From: Aquibacillus halophilus
GTDB taxonomy: Bacteria > Bacillota > Bacilli > Bacillales > Amphibacillaceae
Direction of reading: 5' to 3'
Assembly: GCF_009649745.1 (NCBI RefSeq)
Contig: NZ_WJNG01000007.1
Span: forward strand, 1 to 64,000
Length of the DNA stretch: 64,000 bases
Part shown: one piece after another, positions 57,007 through 64,000 of the stretch
How positions within the stretch are numbered: the stretch's first letter is position 1
Layout: each line of letters opens with the position of its first letter
The notes under the pieces: generated by a model
What the model saw: the letters and a program-made list of their open reading frames with translations, nothing else
Databases searched by the model: none
Told to the model about the DNA's origin: nothing
Position numbers and translations under genes: made by a program

Positions 57007-57456
57007 TTACTTCGACTCTCCGCCACGAACTACTAAAACGTCACAACTAGCATGGCGAGTAATGTTTTCAGAGACACTACCTATTAGAAATCTTTCAACA
57101 GCATTTAAGCCAGTAGCACCACAAATGATTAAATCTGCATCATAGTTTTTCGCTACCTCTTTTGGTATTTTGATTTTAGGAGAACCATATTCAATATTAA
57201 TTTCTACATCATTTATCCCTGCATTTTTTGCTTTACTTTTGTAGTCTTCTAACAATGCATTTGCATAGACTTCTGATCGGTCTGCTAATGTACGATCATA
57301 AGCATCAACAGTAGCAAAGGATTTTGTATCTAATACGTGGGACAAGATCATTTTTGCATCGTTTCTTTTTGCGATATCTACGGCTTTTTCAAAGGCGCGT
57401 TCTGAGGACTTTGAACCATCAACGGCAACGACAATCCGTTTATATTCAAACGTCAT
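57007..57456 (-). CDS. Universal stress protein UspA family
   Basis: A 149-residue single-domain Usp fold. The N-terminal strand RIVVAVDGSKSSERAFEKA and the ATP-binding pattern GATGLNAVERFLIGSVSENI (GxxG, nine residues, GS; about 117-136) are present, so nucleotide binding is likely. Such proteins accumulate in stress and stationary phase. AAGGGAG precedes the ATG at 57456; an ATG nine bases upstream lies too close to that RBS. It is divergent from the small gene at 57586. Confidence 0.9.
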   Translation of the reverse strand: MTFEYKRIVVAVDGSKSSERAFEKAVDIAKRNDAKMILSHVLDTKSFATVDAYDRTLADRSEVYANALLEDYKSKAKNAGINDVEINIEYGSPKIKIPKEVAKNYDADLIICGATGLNAVERFLIGSVSENITRHASCDVLVVRGGESK

Positions 57457-57585
57457 ATAAAACATCTCCCTTCTTACTAATACTTCAATTATATCATGTA
57501 TTAAATCATCTCGACAAAATTTGGTAATAATTTTTAGATGAATTTTTAGTGAAGTAAAACATACTAAAAGTGTGGAGGTGAAGAT

Positions 57586-57729
57586 TTGGAACAGATAAAC
57601 TATTTAGATCCAAGTACCAAAACCAAAGGTGAAGAACTTGTTAGTCAGCAATTGTTGGAAAGCTATCAAAGTGGAGTAATTGACCATGACCAAAAGGTAA
57701 TCAGTCAAAGGGACAAAGAAATGGACTAG
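57586..57729 (+). CDS. 47-residue small protein, unknown
   Basis: A short frame starting at TTG with a full GGAGGTG RBS seven bases upstream, encoding MEQINYLDPSTKTKGEELVS and 27 further polar residues that end DKEMD. It has no Cys, no signal and no membrane segment. It looks helical from about residue 14 and net acidic. A perfect hairpin terminator follows 12 bases after the stop. The RBS and terminator make it a likely real gene. I do not recognise the family. Confidence 0.65.
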   Translation: MEQINYLDPSTKTKGEELVSQQLLESYQSGVIDHDQKVISQRDKEMD

Positions 57730-57740
57730 AGCATGCTAAA

Positions 57741-57772
57741 GACTAGGAATTCTTTGTGGATTCCTAGTCCTT
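57741..57772 (+). terminator. Terminator after the 47-residue gene
   Basis: Stem GACTAGGAAT / ATTCCTAGTC, 9-base loop, then CTTC. Confidence 0.8.
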
Positions 57773-57852
57773 CAATATATTCACAGATACCGCTCAGGTT
57801 ATTTTTTTGATACAATAATGGTGTGTTGATAGAGATAAGGGAGGTCAAAATA

Positions 57853-58965
57853 GTGAATATTGGAGTTCCAAGAGAGATAAAAAACAATGAAAATCGTGTT
57901 GCAATGACACCTTCAGGGGTAACTACACTGACAAATGCTGGTCATCAGGTATACGTGGAAACGATGGCAGGAATTGGTTCTAGTTTTACCGACGATCAAT
58001 ATAGGGAAGCAGGAGCAATTATTGTTCCTGGAGCCAATGAAGCATGGGAACAAGAAATGGTTATGAAGGTAAAAGAGCCATTACAACAAGAGTATGAGTA
58101 TTTTTATGAGGGATTAATATTATTTACATATTTACACCTAGCACCAGAACCAGAATTAACAAAAGCTTTAATAGATAAAAAGGTTATTGGTATTGCTTAC
58201 GAAACGGTTCAACTTGAAAATGGATCCTTACCATTACTAACGCCAATGAGTGAAGTAGCGGGGAGGATGGCATCACAAATGGGAGCACAGTTTTTGGAGA
58301 AACCTAAGGGTGGAAAAGGAATTTTGCTTGCAGGAATCCCAGGCGTTAAAAGAGGTAAGGTAACAATTATTGGTGGCGGAGTAGTAGGTACTAATGCAGC
58401 AAAAATAGCAATCGGTCTTGGTGCGGATGTCACAATAATTGATTTAAATCCAGAGAGACTAAGGCAGTTGGACGACATATTTGGTTCATCAATAAATACA
58501 CTGATCTCAAATCCTTTAAATATCTCTGAATCATTACAAGAGTCAGATTTAGTTATAGGAGCAGTTCTTATACCTGGAGCTAAAGCGCCAAAATTGGTAA
58601 CCGATGAGATGGTCAAAACAATGCCAGAAGGTTCTGTAATTGTTGATGTAGCAATTGATCAGGGTGGAATTTTTGAAACTATTGATCGAATAACTACCCA
58701 TGATAATCCTACATATGAAAAGTATGGGGTACTTCATTATGCAGTTGCTAATATGCCAGGGGCTGTGCCGAGAACATCAACTATCGGACTGACTAATGTC
58801 ACTGTCCCTTATGCATTAAGTATAGCTAACAAAGGGTATAAAAACGCTTGTTTAGTGAATGGAGCTTTGAGAAAAGGAATAAATACTCTTAATGGATATG
58901 TAACTTATCAAGCCGTTGCAGATGCTCATAAACTGGACTATGCAGATGTAAATACACTATTATAG
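57853..58965 (+). CDS. ald: Alanine dehydrogenase
   Basis: A 370-residue NAD-dependent enzyme that interconverts L-alanine and pyruvate plus ammonia; in Bacillus it serves growth on alanine and sporulation. Signatures: [20 protein letters not shown] at the start, [11 protein letters not shown] (substrate Lys), [12 protein letters not shown], the NAD loop [20 protein letters not shown] (about 169-188) and [16 protein letters not shown]. The GTG at 57853 has GGGAGGTC upstream and gives the family N-terminus; the frame extends 30 bases further. A terminator follows. Confidence 0.95.
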   Translation: MNIGVPREIKNNENRVAMTPSGVTTLTNAGHQVYVETMAGIGSSFTDDQYREAGAIIVPGANEAWEQEMVMKVKEPLQQEYEYFYEGLILFTYLHLAPEPELTKALIDKKVIGIAYETVQLENGSLPLLTPMSEVAGRMASQMGAQFLEKPKGGKGILLAGIPGVKRGKVTIIGGGVVGTNAAKIAIGLGADVTIIDLNPERLRQLDDIFGSSINTLISNPLNISESLQESDLVIGAVLIPGAKAPKLVTDEMVKTMPEGSVIVDVAIDQGGIFETIDRITTHDNPTYEKYGVLHYAVANMPGAVPRTSTIGLTNVTVPYALSIANKGYKNACLVNGALRKGINTLNGYVTYQAVADAHKLDYADVNTLL

Positions 58966-58979
58966 TTTGAGATTAAGTG

Positions 58980-59010
58980 AGGGTGAGATTATAATCACCT
59001 TCTTTTTTTG
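58980..59010 (+). terminator. Terminator after ald
   Basis: AGGGTGA / TCACCTT with a short loop and tail TTTTTTT. Confidence 0.85.
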
Positions 59011-59226
59011 TTTTTCCTCCTTTCTAAGATAAACACAAGTATGTAAAATTTAGTAAATTGATATGATTAGAGACATTAAAAAGATGCGAAAGATAATGTT
59101 CACAATTTCACAAAATATACACACATTATATATTTAAATGTATAATTCTTGTGGTATTATAGTTTGTGAAGAGGGTAACAAAATAATTTAATGTGAATAA
59201 AATCACAAAAATTAGGGGGAAATATT

Positions 59227-60177
59227 ATGAAATTTAAAGTTTTGTTAACAGCGGGTTTATCTATTGGTTTATTAGTAGCTTGTGGATCTGAAGAAACTGA
59301 TACCACAACAACAAATGATCCAGACGTAGTGACCACAGCATCAATAGTGAATGAAGCAGATGCATTTGTAGATGCAGTAAGTGAAGATGGAACATGGATA
59401 ATCGCAACGCTTGGGGACATTACTGTTGAGGAGGATGTTGTTGTAGCAGGCCAATTCCACGACAAAGATGACCCAGAAGCAGACATCTATCGCAAGATTG
59501 CCCCTTATACACAAGATGACGATCATAATATTACAGAATCATTTACGATAACTGTTCCTAAGCTAACAGTACAAAGTGAAAATTTACGAATTCAAGGTGG
59601 TACATTGGCAGGAGATGTTTACGTAGAAGCTAATGGATTTAATCTTCATGAATCAGCAACAATTGAAGGTAATATCTACTATGCAAGTGCAGATGTAGAG
59701 GCAACAGCTGTAATTGATGGTGAAGTAACTGGTTCTGTGGAAGTTGCTGGAGCTGATGTCGTTACAGGCGCAACACAAGTTGTAGTGGAAGACGAGCAAA
59801 CTTTATTAGATGGAATAGGTGAAGCAGGAGCTTGGATTATCATTTTCCATGAAGATATGGCAGTTGATCAGGAATTAGTTTTAGAAGGCGAATTTACTAG
59901 TAAAGATGAACCGGCTCGCAAACTTGCGTTATATGCACAAGATGAAGACCGTAATATCACGGATTCATATACTTTAACGGCACCTTCATTAACAATTAAA
60001 AGTGAAAATGCAAGAATTCAAGGTGGTACATTTGTAGGAGATGTGTATGTAGAAGCAAATGGCTTTACCCTTCCTGATGGGACAGTAGAAGGTAATGTTT
60101 ACTTTGCAAACGCAGACTATGAATCATCTGCTGATTTATCTGGAGGAACAGTAACTGGAACTGTTGAAGTACAATAA
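59227..60177 (+). CDS. Lipoprotein with two tandem beta-rich modules
   Basis: A 316-residue lipoprotein: hydrophobic signal and lipobox LVAC with the modified Cys at about residue 19. Two modules follow, at about 42-175 and 186-316, alike in nearly every segment: TWIIATLGDITVEEDVVV against AWIIIFHEDMAVDQELVL; YTQDDDHNITESFTITVPKL against YAQDEDRNITDSYTLTAPSL; RIQGGT.GDVYVEANGF in both. The strand pattern suggests a right-handed beta-helix or polymer-forming (bactofilin-like) fold. The partner and function are unknown. It stands alone, with its own terminator. Confidence 0.8.
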   Translation: MKFKVLLTAGLSIGLLVACGSEETDTTTTNDPDVVTTASIVNEADAFVDAVSEDGTWIIATLGDITVEEDVVVAGQFHDKDDPEADIYRKIAPYTQDDDHNITESFTITVPKLTVQSENLRIQGGTLAGDVYVEANGFNLHESATIEGNIYYASADVEATAVIDGEVTGSVEVAGADVVTGATQVVVEDEQTLLDGIGEAGAWIIIFHEDMAVDQELVLEGEFTSKDEPARKLALYAQDEDRNITDSYTLTAPSLTIKSENARIQGGTFVGDVYVEANGFTLPDGTVEGNVYFANADYESSADLSGGTVTGTVEVQ

Positions 60178-60192
60178 GAGATAGAAGTATTT

Positions 60193-60228
60193 AAAAAAGT
60201 TAATCGGCCTACCGGTTAACTTTTTTTT
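60193..60228 (+). terminator. Terminator after the two-module lipoprotein gene
   Basis: Stem AAAAAAGTTAATCGG / CCGGTTAACTTTTTT around CCTA. The bases from here to 60437 contain no gene. Confidence 0.9.
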
Positions 60229-60437
60229 ATAGGGATGAAAGTTTACTATAATTAATAACTAAGCAATTGTTGAACAAATTAAACTAAATTAGGGTTTTAA
60301 TTGTTCGGTTGAGGCTGGTATGCCAAAGTTATTTCAGAAAAATTGAGTGATTGCTTAAAACCTCACTTATATTGGGTATTGGGGAAACAAAAACAAACTT
60401 TACTGTTTTATTTTTTTTTGTGATAAAATTAAAAAAG

Positions 60438-60465
60438 TGAAACATTTTATATATTGATTCGTATT
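60438..60465 (+). promoter_or_regulatory. Sigma-W-type (ECF) promoter of the DUF4178/PspA cluster
   Basis: TGAAAC (60438-60443), 16 bases, CGTATT (60460-60465). Both elements and the spacing match the sigma-W consensus TGAAAC-N16-CGTA. The transcript should begin near 60471. In B. subtilis the pspA operon is sigma-W controlled, so the site fits the genes downstream. Confidence 0.78.
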
Positions 60466-60501
60466 GATAATATAAGGATTTTTAGAGGAAGGGGTACAAG
60501 T

Positions 60502-61011
60502 GTTGGACTATTCTCCAAATTTTTTTCCAAGAGTGATGAGAAACCAAAAGTTAAGGAAAGAACCCCATTATCAATTGAAGTTGGTGATATTGTTGTTTAC
60601 GATTTAACTGATTATGAAGTTGTAGGGAAAATCACTTATCGACAGGACTCTTATGTATGGTATGGCTATCAGATGCTAGAAGGCAACAACACAATTTGGT
60701 TATCGGCTGAAATGGATGATGAATTAGAATTAGGTATATACAAAACAATAAACCTTCCAGTAACATACCCACTTCCAAAAGAGTTGACCTATCAGGGTGA
60801 AACGTATTATCTTGATGAAGAGGGTGAAGCAAGAGTAGTAGGCGAGGGAAGAAGCACGAATATAGACGGAAGACTAATGAAATATGCTGAGTACTGTGAC
60901 GATGATGAAAAACAATTCATAAGTTTAGAAGACTGGGGCAGTGAATTGGAAGTAAGTCTAGGCTTTCCAATTGAAAAATATGAATTAAAGGTAATTGCAG
61001 GATCTATATAA
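60502..61011 (+). CDS. DUF4178 protein, start region out of frame
   Basis: About 169 residues of the DUF4178 family: GLFSKFFSKSDEKPKVKERTP-like start (split 60505 on), DIVVYDLTDYEVVGKITYR, and a conserved acidic middle. The family is found next to pspA; its role is unknown. The frame is open upstream to a TTG at 60454, but that codon lies inside the sigma-W promoter. The only good RBS (GAGGAAGGGG, 60485-60494) serves a GTG (60500) or TTG (60503) in a different frame. The in-frame codon there is GTT. A lost G (TTGGGACTA to TTGGACTA) would explain this. pspA follows 16 bases after the stop. Confidence 0.75.
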   Translation, partial: VGLFSKFFSKSDEKPKVKERTPLSIEVGDIVVYDLTDYEVVGKITYRQDSYVWYGYQMLEGNNTIWLSAEMDDELELGIYKTINLPVTYPLPKELTYQGETYYLDEEGEARVVGEGRSTNIDGRLMKYAEYCDDDEKQFISLEDWGSELEVSLGFPIEKYELKVIAGSI

Positions 61012-61027
61012 ATAAGGAGGAAATAAA

Positions 61028-61696
61028 ATGTTTAAATTTTTTAGTCGTGTAAAAACAGTAGTAAGTTCAGAGATGAATTCTATGTTAGATAAAGCTGAAG
61101 ATCCAGTAAAAATGTTAGATCAATTTATGAGAGAAATGGAGTCAGATATACGAGAAGTTGAAAGTGCCGTTGCTAAACAAATTGCTAATGAAAAAATGCT
61201 ACATCGGAAATATAGTGATTCACAGGCCTTAGTAGAAAAACGACAAGGTCAAGCAGAAAAAGCGATTGAAGCTGGAAATGACGACTTAGCTCGTCGTGCT
61301 CTAGAAGACAAAAGTGATTTGCAGCAACAAGCAGATTCTTTAAATCAATCGTGGGAAAGAGCGAAAAAAGATGCTGATACATTAAGAGAAAAACTGGATG
61401 AGATGAAGAAAGAATACCAAGATATGAAGTTGAAAAAAGATTCAATGAAAGCACGGGCTGAATCTGCCAAAACAAGAACAAAAATGAACCGTACCATGTC
61501 TTCTATCGGTAGCGATGATTCTAAACGTGGATTTGAAAGAATGGAAGAAAAGGTAATGCAGTTTGAAGCAGAAGCTGACACTAGTGAAGACCTTTCGGCT
61601 GGAAATCGTTCACTAGATGATGAGTTTGAAGATTTAGAAAAAAATGGTGTTGACGATCAACTAGCAGAATTAAAAAAGAAAATGGGCAAAGAATAG
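61028..61696 (+). CDS. pspA: PspA/IM30 family envelope-stress protein
   Basis: A 222-residue coiled-coil protein of the PspA/IM30/LiaH family that oligomerises on the inner face of the membrane and protects it when damaged. The N-terminal amphipathic helix is FKFFSRVKTVVSSEMNSMLD. The signature PVKMLDQFMREMESDIREV (about residues 27-45) follows. Long heptad stretches run to about 150, and the C-terminus is acidic. The RBS AAGGAGG is strong. It is the second gene after a sigma-W-type promoter, and a perfect inverted repeat follows. Confidence 0.93.
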   Translation: MFKFFSRVKTVVSSEMNSMLDKAEDPVKMLDQFMREMESDIREVESAVAKQIANEKMLHRKYSDSQALVEKRQGQAEKAIEAGNDDLARRALEDKSDLQQQADSLNQSWERAKKDADTLREKLDEMKKEYQDMKLKKDSMKARAESAKTRTKMNRTMSSIGSDDSKRGFERMEEKVMQFEAEADTSEDLSAGNRSLDDEFEDLEKNGVDDQLAELKKKMGKE

Positions 61697-61767
61697 TCCA
61701 ATTAGGCTAGAGAATTTAAATAGAATATATTTTAATAAATAAGACGGTAGCTTAGGTTATATTTATT

Positions 61768-61805
61768 GGTAAACCCTTGTATCCTATTGGTTACAAGGGT
61801 TTACC
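61768..61805 (+). terminator. Perfect inverted repeat between pspA and the DUF4247 gene
   Basis: GGTAAACCCTTGTA and TACAAGGGTTTACC are exact complements around a 10-base loop. No T-run follows. It may stop or slow transcription, or protect the 3' end of the pspA mRNA after processing, so that PspA is made in excess of the downstream products. Confidence 0.65.
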
Positions 61806-61841
61806 TGGTTTAATAAAAAAGAAAGGGGGATATCTACGTTC

Positions 61842-62486
61842 ATGAATAGAATTATATATGGGTTGTCTTTAGTAATGTTGATGATTGTATTGGCTGCTTG
61901 TGGCTTGTCAGGATTACAAGGGTTTTCAGATTCGCAAGCACCTAGTGTCTCGGTGGACGATGTACCAGAAGAACCACCAAAAGAAGAGATAGAAAACAGT
62001 ATAGAAGCTACTGATGCTGGAGATATAGAAACTATTATTTCAAATAATTTTCATCTACTTGATGTCGTTTCTACTGACGATGGTAATGCTAATGTCTATG
62101 CGACTAACCGATTTGCAGTTAGTGAGTTAGCTGATTTAGTTTCCAACACGCTTGAACCTGAAGAAAAAAGCGAGTTAAAGGATAATCAACAAATATTAAT
62201 TTACCCCGATCACTTTGCAACATTTAAGCTAAGTGAAGAAAATGATGAAACAGTTCTAATAGAGATTGCAAGTGACCAATTTGTTCGTAATCATTATTCA
62301 CCTAATTATTTAAATACTTTTTTTGGATTTATGCTGTTAAATAGTATGTTAGATAGGAACGACTGGAGTGATAGGCGTCTGGGCCAGTGTAGAAATAACA
62401 ACTGCTATGGTGGTTATACAACTACTAGGTCAACACAAAGAGGAATGTCTACTGTCCGCGGTGGAGGTCCAAGTTCTGGAAAATAA
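61842..62486 (+). CDS. DUF4247 lipoprotein
   Basis: A 214-residue lipoprotein with lipobox LAAC (Cys at about residue 20). A Pro/Glu/Ser-rich linker runs to about residue 50. The DUF4247 domain follows, with DVVSTDDGNANVYATNRFAVSELA and NHYSPNYLNTFFGFMLLNSML. The C-terminus is Arg/Gly/Thr-rich with two Cys (QCRNNNCYGGY). The family has no known activity and recurs with PspA, DUF350 and DUF4178 genes. GAAAGGGGGA precedes the ATG. DUF350 follows after 17 bases. Confidence 0.83.
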   Translation: MNRIIYGLSLVMLMIVLAACGLSGLQGFSDSQAPSVSVDDVPEEPPKEEIENSIEATDAGDIETIISNNFHLLDVVSTDDGNANVYATNRFAVSELADLVSNTLEPEEKSELKDNQQILIYPDHFATFKLSEENDETVLIEIASDQFVRNHYSPNYLNTFFGFMLLNSMLDRNDWSDRRLGQCRNNNCYGGYTTTRSTQRGMSTVRGGGPSSGK

Positions 62487-62503
62487 CAAAGGAGGTTTTT
62501 GAC

Positions 62504-62899
62504 ATGGAACCATTTATTTTTACTTTCATTTACTTTATAATTGCGATCTTTATAGTATTCATTGGATTAATAGTCTTTGAAAACATGACAAAAAAATACA
62601 AGGATTGGGAAGAAATTGGTAATGGAAATCAAGCTGTTGCATTATCAATTGCGGGTAAAATTATAGGGATATGTATCATTTTATCTTTTGCAGTTTACAA
62701 TAGTATTACTGTTTGGGAGACGTTGATTTGGGGAGGATATGGTGTAATTCTTCAATTGATTGCCTACTTAATTTTTGAAGGATTAACTAGAAAATATTCT
62801 ATTGAAACTAAACTTAAAGAAAATAATATAGCTGTAGGTACTGTAACAATGGCCGTATCAATAGGGTTAGCATTTGTAATTGGAGCATCGATTACATAA
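62504..62899 (+). CDS. DUF350 (YjfL-type) membrane protein
   Basis: A 131-residue membrane protein with four hydrophobic segments: about residues 5-27, 45-66, 72-95 and 108-130. A short polar loop after TM1 contains KKYKDWEEIGNGNQAVALSIAGKIIG, a DUF350 mark. The activity is unknown; the family is linked by gene neighbourhood to PspA and polyamine genes. AAAGGAGG precedes the ATG. It is followed by a terminator that separates it from the synthase gene. Confidence 0.87.
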   Translation: MEPFIFTFIYFIIAIFIVFIGLIVFENMTKKYKDWEEIGNGNQAVALSIAGKIIGICIILSFAVYNSITVWETLIWGGYGVILQLIAYLIFEGLTRKYSIETKLKENNIAVGTVTMAVSIGLAFVIGASIT

Positions 62900-62914
62900 A
62901 TAATAATGATTAGG

Positions 62915-62954
62915 GGTCTGACTTTCTTTTTTCTAGGTCAGACCTTCTTTTTTT
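62915..62954 (+). terminator. Terminator after the DUF350 gene
   Basis: GGTCTGAC / GTCAGACC with a 14-base loop and tail TTCTTTTTTTC. The RBS of the next gene begins a few bases on, so that gene needs read-through or its own promoter. Confidence 0.85.
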
Positions 62955-62972
62955 CATATCGGAGTGATTACC

Positions 62973-64000
62973 TTGGATCAATCATCTGTAAGACAAAGTC
63001 ATTTTATTTACTGGGCATCTGGTATTGTTTCAATTTGTGGAATTATTTTTGAGGTTTTGTTTGGGGCTCTTGGTTCCTACATATTAGGAGATGGAGTAAA
63101 ACAGTACACTCTTACCATATCCCTATTTTTAACGGGTATGGGGGTTGGGGCAAGTCTTAGTGAAAGAGTATTAAAAAAATTAGTAATCGCTTTTATATAT
63201 ATTGAGTTTTTAGTTGCATTAATTGGTGGTTTCTCTAGCTTTACTATGTTTGGGATTACTGCTTTTGCGCCTCAGGGAACCGAAGCAATCTTTTTGTATT
63301 TGATTACGTTTATTGTTGGTGCTTTAACGGGTGTCGAACTACCTATTCTTATTCGTAAGGCTAATGAAATAGGGGTATCACTCAACCGAAGTACAGCGAG
63401 AGTTCTATTTTCTGATTATGCCGGAGGGTTAATTGGTGGTTTATTGTTTATTTTTCTTCTTAGGCCACAGTTAGGAATGGTTAAAACAGCATTCTTTGTC
63501 GGTCTAATTAACTTAAGTGTTGCGCTTATTGTCCTTTGGCTATTTAGAAAGGAAATAAAAAGAGTAACGCTACATTTTATTGTTGGATCAGTGATAGCTA
63601 TCCTACTGTTTTTAGGACTATTATTTGGACAAGCAATGGCTTTTACATTTGAACAAAAGTTATATCAGGATCCAATTATTCATATGGAGGAAAGTGAGTA
63701 CCAAAAAATAATTTTAACAAATAGTCAAGATGACATAAGGTTATACCTTAATGGGGCACTTCAATTGAGTTCTATTGATGAATACCGTTATCACGAAATA
63801 CTTGTGCACCCAGCTATGTCATTCACAGAAAACCATAGAAACATATTAATACTTGGTGGTGGGGATGGGATCGCAGCTAAAGAGATACTAAAATACCCAG
63901 GTGTTAAAAATATTACCTTAGTTGACCTTGATCCGGCAGTAGTAGAGCTAGCAAGTCAAAATAAATTTCTGTTAGAGTTAAACGAGGGAGCTTTAGATAA
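62973..64000 (+). CDS. speE: Membrane-anchored spermidine synthase (partial)
   Basis: The frame is open to the window end: 342 codons, no stop. Residues 1 to about 225 contain about seven membrane segments (FLTGMGVGASLSERV; VGALTGVELPILIRKANE; DYAGGLIGGLLFIFLL). A cytosolic polyamine aminopropyltransferase domain then starts: LYLNGALQLSSIDEYRYHEILVHP and the nucleotide loop NILILGGGDGIAAKEILKYP with LVDLDPAVVELA. It should use decarboxylated S-adenosylmethionine, though the acceptor for such membrane forms is not settled. It starts at TTG with GGAG upstream. Confidence 0.87.
   Translation, partial: MDQSSVRQSHFIYWASGIVSICGIIFEVLFGALGSYILGDGVKQYTLTISLFLTGMGVGASLSERVLKKLVIAFIYIEFLVALIGGFSSFTMFGITAFAPQGTEAIFLYLITFIVGALTGVELPILIRKANEIGVSLNRSTARVLFSDYAGGLIGGLLFIFLLRPQLGMVKTAFFVGLINLSVALIVLWLFRKEIKRVTLHFIVGSVIAILLFLGLLFGQAMAFTFEQKLYQDPIIHMEESEYQKIILTNSQDDIRLYLNGALQLSSIDEYRYHEILVHPAMSFTENHRNILILGGGDGIAAKEILKYPGVKNITLVDLDPAVVELASQNKFLLELNEGALD

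Noticed and set aside
58209-58616. Minus-strand frame of 135 codons inside ald
   Set aside because: Antisense to a fully conserved enzyme region; low-complexity Pro/Ser/Ile product typical of a shadow.

Overview
The window reads as a chromosomal segment of a low-GC, endospore-forming, Gram-positive Bacillaceae. Evidence for this: spore genes (an alpha/beta-type SASP, gerW/ytfJ, refZ, sftA, murJ), strong AGGAGG ribosome-binding sites with many TTG and GTG starts, a tyrosine T-box, and gene blocks that follow the Bacillus subtilis 'yt' region (ytlP-Q-R, ytmP/ytzH/trmB, ytpP-Q-R-sftA, murC-ytxG-ytxH, aroA-ccpA-motPS, acuABC, tyrS/rpsD, ytrP-ytsP-refZ-ezrA-nifZ-thiI-ssp, ytfI-ytfJ-tpx-ytxK-ackA). 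The Na+-type MotPS stator is typical of alkaliphilic or halotolerant relatives, but the sequence does not fix the genus.

Layout. 1-380: 3' end of 23S rRNA, 5S rRNA and their terminator. 0.6-9.6 kb: HI0933-type flavoprotein, murJ, an RsuA-type pseudouridine synthase, a small DeoR-type regulator, a K+ channel, ytlPQR, ytmP and ytzH. 9.7-10.6 kb: a small membrane protein and a gene-poor stretch with a decayed dispersed repeat. 10.6-20 kb: trmB, PepSY protein, M42 peptidase, DUF84 phosphatase, ytoQ, a lipoprotein, a chemotaxis receptor, a PTS-IIC-like permease and ytpPQR. 20-32.9 kb: sftA, nicotinate phosphoribosyltransferase, murC, ytxGH, a large FtsA-like protein, DAHP synthase/chorismate mutase, ccpA and motPS. 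33-41 kb: acuABC (minus strand), a large class A penicillin-binding protein where B. subtilis has acsA, T-box tyrS, and rpsD with a long leader. 41-53 kb: a GAF-GGDEF protein, fRMsr, refZ, ezrA, nifZ-thiI, ssp, an amidohydrolase, the second NAD kinase, ytfI and gerW. 53-59 kb: a thiol peroxidase without its resolving cysteine, a complete copy of the dispersed repeat, ytxK-ackA, a universal stress protein, a 47-residue gene and ald. 59-64 kb: a lipoprotein built of two tandem modules, then an envelope-stress cluster: DUF4178, PspA, DUF4247 lipoprotein, DUF350 and a membrane-anchored spermidine synthase that runs off the window.

Regulation visible in the sequence: a catabolite (cre) box sits on the -35 element of acuABC, where CcpA would repress. 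Another lies about 57 bases upstream of the predicted ackA start, where CcpA would activate. The ccpA gene itself lies 4-25 kb away. A sigma-G-like promoter precedes the SASP gene, strong sigma-A promoters precede the rpsD leader and acuA, and a near-perfect sigma-W-type promoter precedes the DUF4178/PspA cluster. Most convergent gene pairs share one bidirectional hairpin terminator.

The most rewarding places for a second look are the sigma-W promoter and the out-of-frame start region of the DUF4178 gene, the PspA cluster as a unit, the repeated beta-grasp-like tail of the FtsA-like protein, the 1-Cys thiol peroxidase, the two-module lipoprotein, and the two related copies of the palindromic repeat. 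No CRISPR array, prophage, intact insertion sequence or tRNA gene was seen.
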